Source: Paenibacillus lactis
Lineage (GTDB): Bacteria; Bacillota; Bacilli; Paenibacillales; Paenibacillaceae
Reading direction: 5' to 3'
NCBI RefSeq assembly: GCF_017873605.1
Contig: NZ_JAGGKI010000016.1
Coordinates: 1 to 64,000, forward strand
Length of the DNA: 64,000 nt
Positions 60,235-64,000 of the stretch are shown here, in pieces (position 1 is the stretch's first letter; the number at the start of each line of letters is the position of its first letter). Position numbers and translations under genes: made by a program. Under the pieces are notes generated by a model that did no database searches, was not told the DNA's origin, and saw only the letters and a list, made by a program, of their open reading frames with translations.

Positions 60235-63066
60235 CTATGATTGGACCGGGAAGAATTCCAGCAGCCGGAGGATCCCGTCGCTCTCCCTTTCCACGGCTTC
60301 CGCATATATAGCAAGCCGATTCTCCGCTCCCTTGGCAAACCAGCTTCCCGGAAGCAAAAACGATGTCTGGTCCCCGCCGGAAAATACGGGCCGTTCCGAG
60401 GAATCCGGGGTCCACAGCCGTCCGGCCACCCGGCCGTTAAAGAACACCGTCAGCTTCAGGTTTTTTCCGTCTACACGCACACGCCATCCGCGGCCATGAT
60501 TGGAATCCGGCACCACTGCATGCAGCCATGACGTCCCGCCGGACCTCAAAGGATACGGGAGCAGGATGGTGGAAGCTTCCTTCATGGAGGCCATAGCATG
60601 CTCCCAGAAAGCTTGCTCTTCCCCCCCTGTCAACGTCCACTCCTCCGCGCGGGTTCCTTCATACAGCAGAATCTCGCCCGCTGAGGAAGCATAGTGGCGA
60701 TTCACTTCGCAGGCGATGGTGAGCGATCGTTCTCCGGTATCCAACCGGAGGAAGGGATTGCGTGGATTGATCACCCCGTGCTCGCGCCCATTGATATATA
60801 CCTTGACCGTGCACTGGAGATCGCGGAAATGCAGGATGGCTGCATCGGCATCCTCGGATATTGCAATCGTTTTGCGGTACCAGCCTCGTGCATGAACCGC
60901 AGTATCCATCCATGCGCCCCAGCCGATGACCGTCCACGAAGCATCGTCGGTCCCTTCTGCAAATGCCCGATCTCCCTTCTCCGCTTCTGACAATAGAGCA
61001 TCCGTGCTTTCCGCCTTGAACCTCCAGTTGTCGGTTAGCCTGCGAATTCGGCGGACAGCCGTCACTCCCTTGATCCCTTTCGTGCTATGAAGTCGGATGG
61101 AAGGAATGCGGTTGTCGTCGAAATTGGTATGCCCCCAAATTTCCGCGCGAACGGTCAGCGCAAGCGGATCCTGACCGGTCCATTTTCCCGGCAAATAGCA
61201 TATGCCTCCCGCCGGCACATGCGTTCCTTCATAACGTCCGTTTACATAAACCGACACAATGTCGCTCGCTTCCTCCAGCATCAAACCGCAGTACCCGTCT
61301 CCCGTCGGAGCCGCCAACACGGCTTCATACCAGCCAAATCCCCTGTAGATCCCGTAATACTCCAGATGGTCCGGCGCTTTCCCGAGAACGGTGGTCTGAT
61401 CGAACAAAGGTGCATCGGGTGGCAGCTCCGAAGCAGTCCAAGCGATGTCGACGGGAGCTGCAGCAGGCTGCAGCCAAGCGATCCTATCCTCCAGCAGCAG
61501 CCGGCCTTGCCTGATTCCGGTTAGTCGAAGCGCTTCATCTCTGGTACACACCGCTACGAATAATCGACGGCCATCCTCATAGGTCAGGCAAGCAATGCGG
61601 CTGCCGTCCTGATGTATGAATCGCAAGCGGCAGCCTTCGTTCATCATGTCGACTTCAGAGCCATCGCTAGTGACCTCCACTTTCGACCCTCGCTCAAACC
61701 GGAAACAAACTTCCGTTTGATGATCGCTTTGAAAGATCATATATCGTTCGGATGTCGTTTGGTCCAAGGTCACCCATACCAGCTCGGCATTGGCATATTC
61801 GAGCACGCCGCTGTATCCCCATGTCTCCATTGGAACGCCCAGCGGGAAGAACGGGCATTCGCGGGCACCGATCCGAAACGGCAAAGTGCGCCGGAGGGAA
61901 CCGGTGTCGAAGGATACCGTTGTTTCCGCTTCCACACCGGTCAAGTTGGCCAAAGCAAACACGATGCCGCCTTGGGGAAAACGAATAACGTGCGGCCCGG
62001 CAAGTACGCCGGGTTGAATCCCGGAGGTGCGTATCTCTTGCGCAGTTGCTTCATCCGGTGTTCCTGACGCCAATCCGGTGCCGTAGGTCGATATGAGGCG
62101 TCCCAGCATCCGCCCTTCATGGATTTCGGGGCGGAGATGCCCCTCGGGGGATATCATGCCGCCGAAATCATAATCCGAGGTCAGCATTGCCAGCGGATCG
62201 CCCCAGTTATTGGCCGCATTGGTGAATCCAAAGTCGGTGCCCGATACCTGCAGATACGGACCCAACAGCTTCGCGCCGCTGACGAGCAGCCGGCGGAGCA
62301 AATAATGAGATCGATTCGTTTCGGTCACGAGCAGCGGATAGTCCAACTTGCTTAGCCGCTGCTGGTACACCCTCACCTTCTCTTCGAAATCCGGCTGCAC
62401 ATCGTCCGGATAAAAATTACAGGTCGGAACGATGCCTTCCGCATAGCCGGAGGCGCGAAAAAGGTCGCCCTGACCGGCGCAGGCGATCAGCGGCACGCCG
62501 ATGCCTTCGGCCCGTGCCAGATCCCGCAAGGCGGACATATACCCTTTCGGATCTTCGCAAGCATAGAAATCCAGCTCGTTATCCAGCTGTACGCAGATCA
62601 CCGTTCCCTCCCGGCCATACTCATACCGCCTCAGGATGGGCATGATCCGGCCGTACCATTTCGCCGTTTCGGCCAAGAACTGCGGGTCGTTGTCGCGCAG
62701 CTTCATCCCGCTTCGCGTGAACAGGTAAGCGGGCAATGCCCCTCCGTCCCATTCCGAGCAGATATACGGACCCGGCCGGGCGATTACGTACAGCCCTTCT
62801 TCCGCTGCCATTCGCAGGAAAGCCCCGGCATCCTTGTCCTCTTCAAACTCCCATTGACCCGGTTCGGGCTCGTGAAAATTCCAGGGGAAATACACATCGA
62901 TCGCATGGTAGCCCGCCTCTCTTACCTTCCTCATCCGATCGCGCCATTCCGCCCGCGGTAGCCGGAAATAAAACAAGGATGCGCTTAGGAGGACAACCGC
63001 ATGGCCGTCAATATAGATTCCCTCTTTGCTTAATTCGATCCGTGGTATCGTCTCCGTGTGTTTCAT
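60235..63066 (-). CDS. GH35-type beta-galactosidase
   Basis: This 943-residue protein has the GH35 core: A-S-L-F-Y-F-R-L-P-R, then Y-F-P-W-N-F-H-E-P-E-P-G-Q and A-R-P-G-P-Y-I-C-S-E-W-D-G-G. The acid/base is E164 in Q-L-D-N-E-L-D and the nucleophile E249 in L-V-T-E-T-N. Beta domains follow with N-G-R-Y-E-G-T-H and N-G-R-E-H-G. ATG 63066 has GGAGG five bases upstream; the 17 codons before it lack a ribosome site. With no signal peptide it acts in the cytoplasm on imported oligosaccharides. Confidence 0.93.
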   Translation of the reverse strand: MKHTETIPRIELSKEGIYIDGHAVVLLSASLFYFRLPRAEWRDRMRKVREAGYHAIDVYFPWNFHEPEPGQWEFEEDKDAGAFLRMAAEEGLYVIARPGPYICSEWDGGALPAYLFTRSGMKLRDNDPQFLAETAKWYGRIMPILRRYEYGREGTVICVQLDNELDFYACEDPKGYMSALRDLARAEGIGVPLIACAGQGDLFRASGYAEGIVPTCNFYPDDVQPDFEEKVRVYQQRLSKLDYPLLVTETNRSHYLLRRLLVSGAKLLGPYLQVSGTDFGFTNAANNWGDPLAMLTSDYDFGGMISPEGHLRPEIHEGRMLGRLISTYGTGLASGTPDEATAQEIRTSGIQPGVLAGPHVIRFPQGGIVFALANLTGVEAETTVSFDTGSLRRTLPFRIGARECPFFPLGVPMETWGYSGVLEYANAELVWVTLDQTTSERYMIFQSDHQTEVCFRFERGSKVEVTSDGSEVDMMNEGCRLRFIHQDGSRIACLTYEDGRRLFVAVCTRDEALRLTGIRQGRLLLEDRIAWLQPAAAPVDIAWTASELPPDAPLFDQTTVLGKAPDHLEYYGIYRGFGWYEAVLAAPTGDGYCGLMLEEASDIVSVYVNGRYEGTHVPAGGICYLPGKWTGQDPLALTVRAEIWGHTNFDDNRIPSIRLHSTKGIKGVTAVRRIRRLTDNWRFKAESTDALLSEAEKGDRAFAEGTDDASWTVIGWGAWMDTAVHARGWYRKTIAISEDADAAILHFRDLQCTVKVYINGREHGVINPRNPFLRLDTGERSLTIACEVNRHYASSAGEILLYEGTRAEEWTLTGGEEQAFWEHAMASMKEASTILLPYPLRSGGTSWLHAVVPDSNHGRGWRVRVDGKNLKLTVFFNGRVAGRLWTPDSSERPVFSGGDQTSFLLPGSWFAKGAENRLAIYAEAVERESDGILRLLEFFPVQS

Positions 63067-63163
63067 AATGCCTCCATTTCTGCATGAAGCCTCTGCGGCA
63101 TCTTCGGTGCCCGCCATTGCCTGATCCGAGTTGCCGCAAAGGGCTGTTATTCCTCGCTGTTAT

Positions 63164-63226
63164 TCTTTGGTCTTCGTTCTTGGTTCTTCGTTCTTCGTTC
63201 TTCGTTCTTCGTTCTTCGTTCTACGT
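63164..63226. repeat. Heptanucleotide tandem repeat (TCTTCGT)
   Basis: Nine 7-bp units fill the 180-base gap between the permease and GH35 genes: TCTTTGG, TCTTCGT, TCTTGGT, five TCTTCGT and TCTACGT. Five exact units are contiguous at 63185-63219. Such repeats gain or lose units by slippage. Confidence 0.9.
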
Positions 63227-63246
63227 TTCACATCAACACACCGTTC

Positions 63247-64000
63247 TCAACCCTTAAGCGCTCCGCCGATCTTAATGCCGCTCATGAAATATTTCTGGCC
63301 GAAGGCGAAGAGCAGAAGGCTCGGAAGCAGCGTAACCAGCGACGCGGCGAACATCAGCCCGTAATCGGTCAGCCCCTGCCGGCCTGCATTCAGATTGTAG
63401 ATGCCCATCTGAAGCGTATATTTCTCCGGGGTACTCAAGTAAATCAAAGGCCCCATAAAATCGTTCCAGTTGCTGTTAATCGTCCAAATGCCGATGGTGA
63501 CGAGAATCGGCAGGCACATCGGCATAATGATCCGGACCAGGATTCCGAAGGAATTCGCGCCGTCGATCTTCGCCGACTCATCCAGCTCTTTCGGGATGGT
63601 CAGCATGAATTGGCGCAGCAGAAAGATGTTAATCGCCGCCGCAAAATAGTTCGGAACGATGAGCGGCAGGTATGTGTCGATCCAGCTGAGCTCTTTGTAG
63701 ATCAAATATTGCGGTATCATCGTCACCTGGCCAGGAATCATCATCGTCGACAGGACGAGGATGAACAACGGGCCGTTCAGCCGGTGCCGGAATCGGGCGA
63801 AACCGTAAGCCACCAGCACGGAGGATGCCAATTGGCCGATCAAGGCAAATGCTACGATAATCAGCGTATTTTTGACGTAAATCCAGAACGGGAACACGCT
63901 GAACAGCCGTACATAAGTATCCCATTGAAAATCCGAAGGGATCCAGCGAATCGGAACCGTGAATATTTCCCCGGGAGGCTTCAGCGAACCTGAGATGGTC
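63247..64000 (-). CDS. Carbohydrate ABC permease, 5' end outside the window
   Basis: This CUT1 (LacG/MalG-like) permease has the EAA loop E-S-A-K-I-D-G-A-N-S-F-G-I-L and the end Y-F-M-S-G-I-K-I-G-G-A-L-K-G. The frame is open to the window end and reads S-L-K-P-P-G-E-I-F-T-V-P-I-R-W near base 63970, typical of the N-terminal periplasmic segment, so the true start lies beyond 64000 and the GTG at 63897 is internal. It is the last permease of another importer upstream of GH35. Confidence 0.92.
   Translation of the reverse strand, partial: TISGSLKPPGEIFTVPIRWIPSDFQWDTYVRLFSVFPFWIYVKNTLIIVAFALIGQLASSVLVAYGFARFRHRLNGPLFILVLSTMMIPGQVTMIPQYLIYKELSWIDTYLPLIVPNYFAAAINIFLLRQFMLTIPKELDESAKIDGANSFGILVRIIMPMCLPILVTIGIWTINSNWNDFMGPLIYLSTPEKYTLQMGIYNLNAGRQGLTDYGLMFAASLVTLLPSLLLFAFGQKYFMSGIKIGGALKG

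Noticed and set aside
1-64000. CRISPR array, tRNA or rRNA genes, prophage
   Set aside because: No regular spaced repeats, cloverleaf sequences, rRNA stretches or phage structural genes were seen on reading both strands; only a formal search could fully exclude tRNAs.

Overview
The window reads as chromosomal DNA of a Paenibacillus-type, low-GC Gram-positive bacterium. Genes have strong AGGAGG ribosome sites, TTG and GTG starts are common, a Bacillus-style Mrp antiporter operon is present, and there is an abundance of YesM/YesN-type sensor pairs, LplABC-type sugar importers and large glycoside hydrolases. No rRNA, tRNA, CRISPR array or prophage was seen. The only mobile DNA is the 3' end of an IS3-family element at the left edge.

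Layout. 1-413: IS3 remnant. 525-6540: mrp Na+/H+ antiporter operon (minus strand) with MrpA and MrpB fused, a clean sigma-A promoter and a terminator hairpin in the leader. 6.6-12.1 kb: small envelope proteins, a DedA protein, a VOC protein, a membrane protein with a Cys/Gly tail, and an ECF sigma factor with its membrane partner. 12.2-18.0 kb: a run of self-regulated regulator/effector units (MerR with a GAP-family protein, PadR with a HAAS-domain protein, MarR with NamA), several with a visible operator. 18.3-23.8 kb: a HAD phosphatase, folD behind a ZTP (pfl) riboswitch, and a ycgR-ycgQ-CobW zinc-type cluster. 24.1-26.6 kb: a P-loop kinase, an AT-rich secreted protein and a macro-domain protein. 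26.9-35.1 kb: a ribose-type ABC importer with a three-component sensor (periplasmic-type binding protein, kinase, AraC-type regulator). 35.2-40.7 kb: two FMN reductases, a VOC fusion protein and a NarL-type two-component system whose GAF domain carries a cysteine cluster. 41.1-64 kb: a CD3324-family HTH gene, then a polysaccharide-utilisation region with an LplABC-type importer, a right-handed beta-helix enzyme, GH2, GHL6-like and GH35 enzymes, two AraC-type regulators and the start of another importer.

How it works together. The right half looks like a plant-polysaccharide (probably pectin-like) scavenging locus. A secreted beta-helix protein and the oligosaccharide importer feed intracellular GH2 and GH35 enzymes under membrane AraC-type control. 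The middle holds redox and metal homeostasis functions.

Most unusual observation. Two related elements of about 190 bp lie 14 kb apart (26688-26874 and 40813-41000). Each carries a conserved upstream box, a short hairpin, a strong ribosome site, a 10-codon ORF (M-I-Q-x-x-E-V-x-F-A), a second hairpin with compensatory base changes whose loop holds the stop codon, and a terminator-like hairpin. I do not recognise this as a described RNA family. One copy precedes the CD3324-family gene and the other stands alone.
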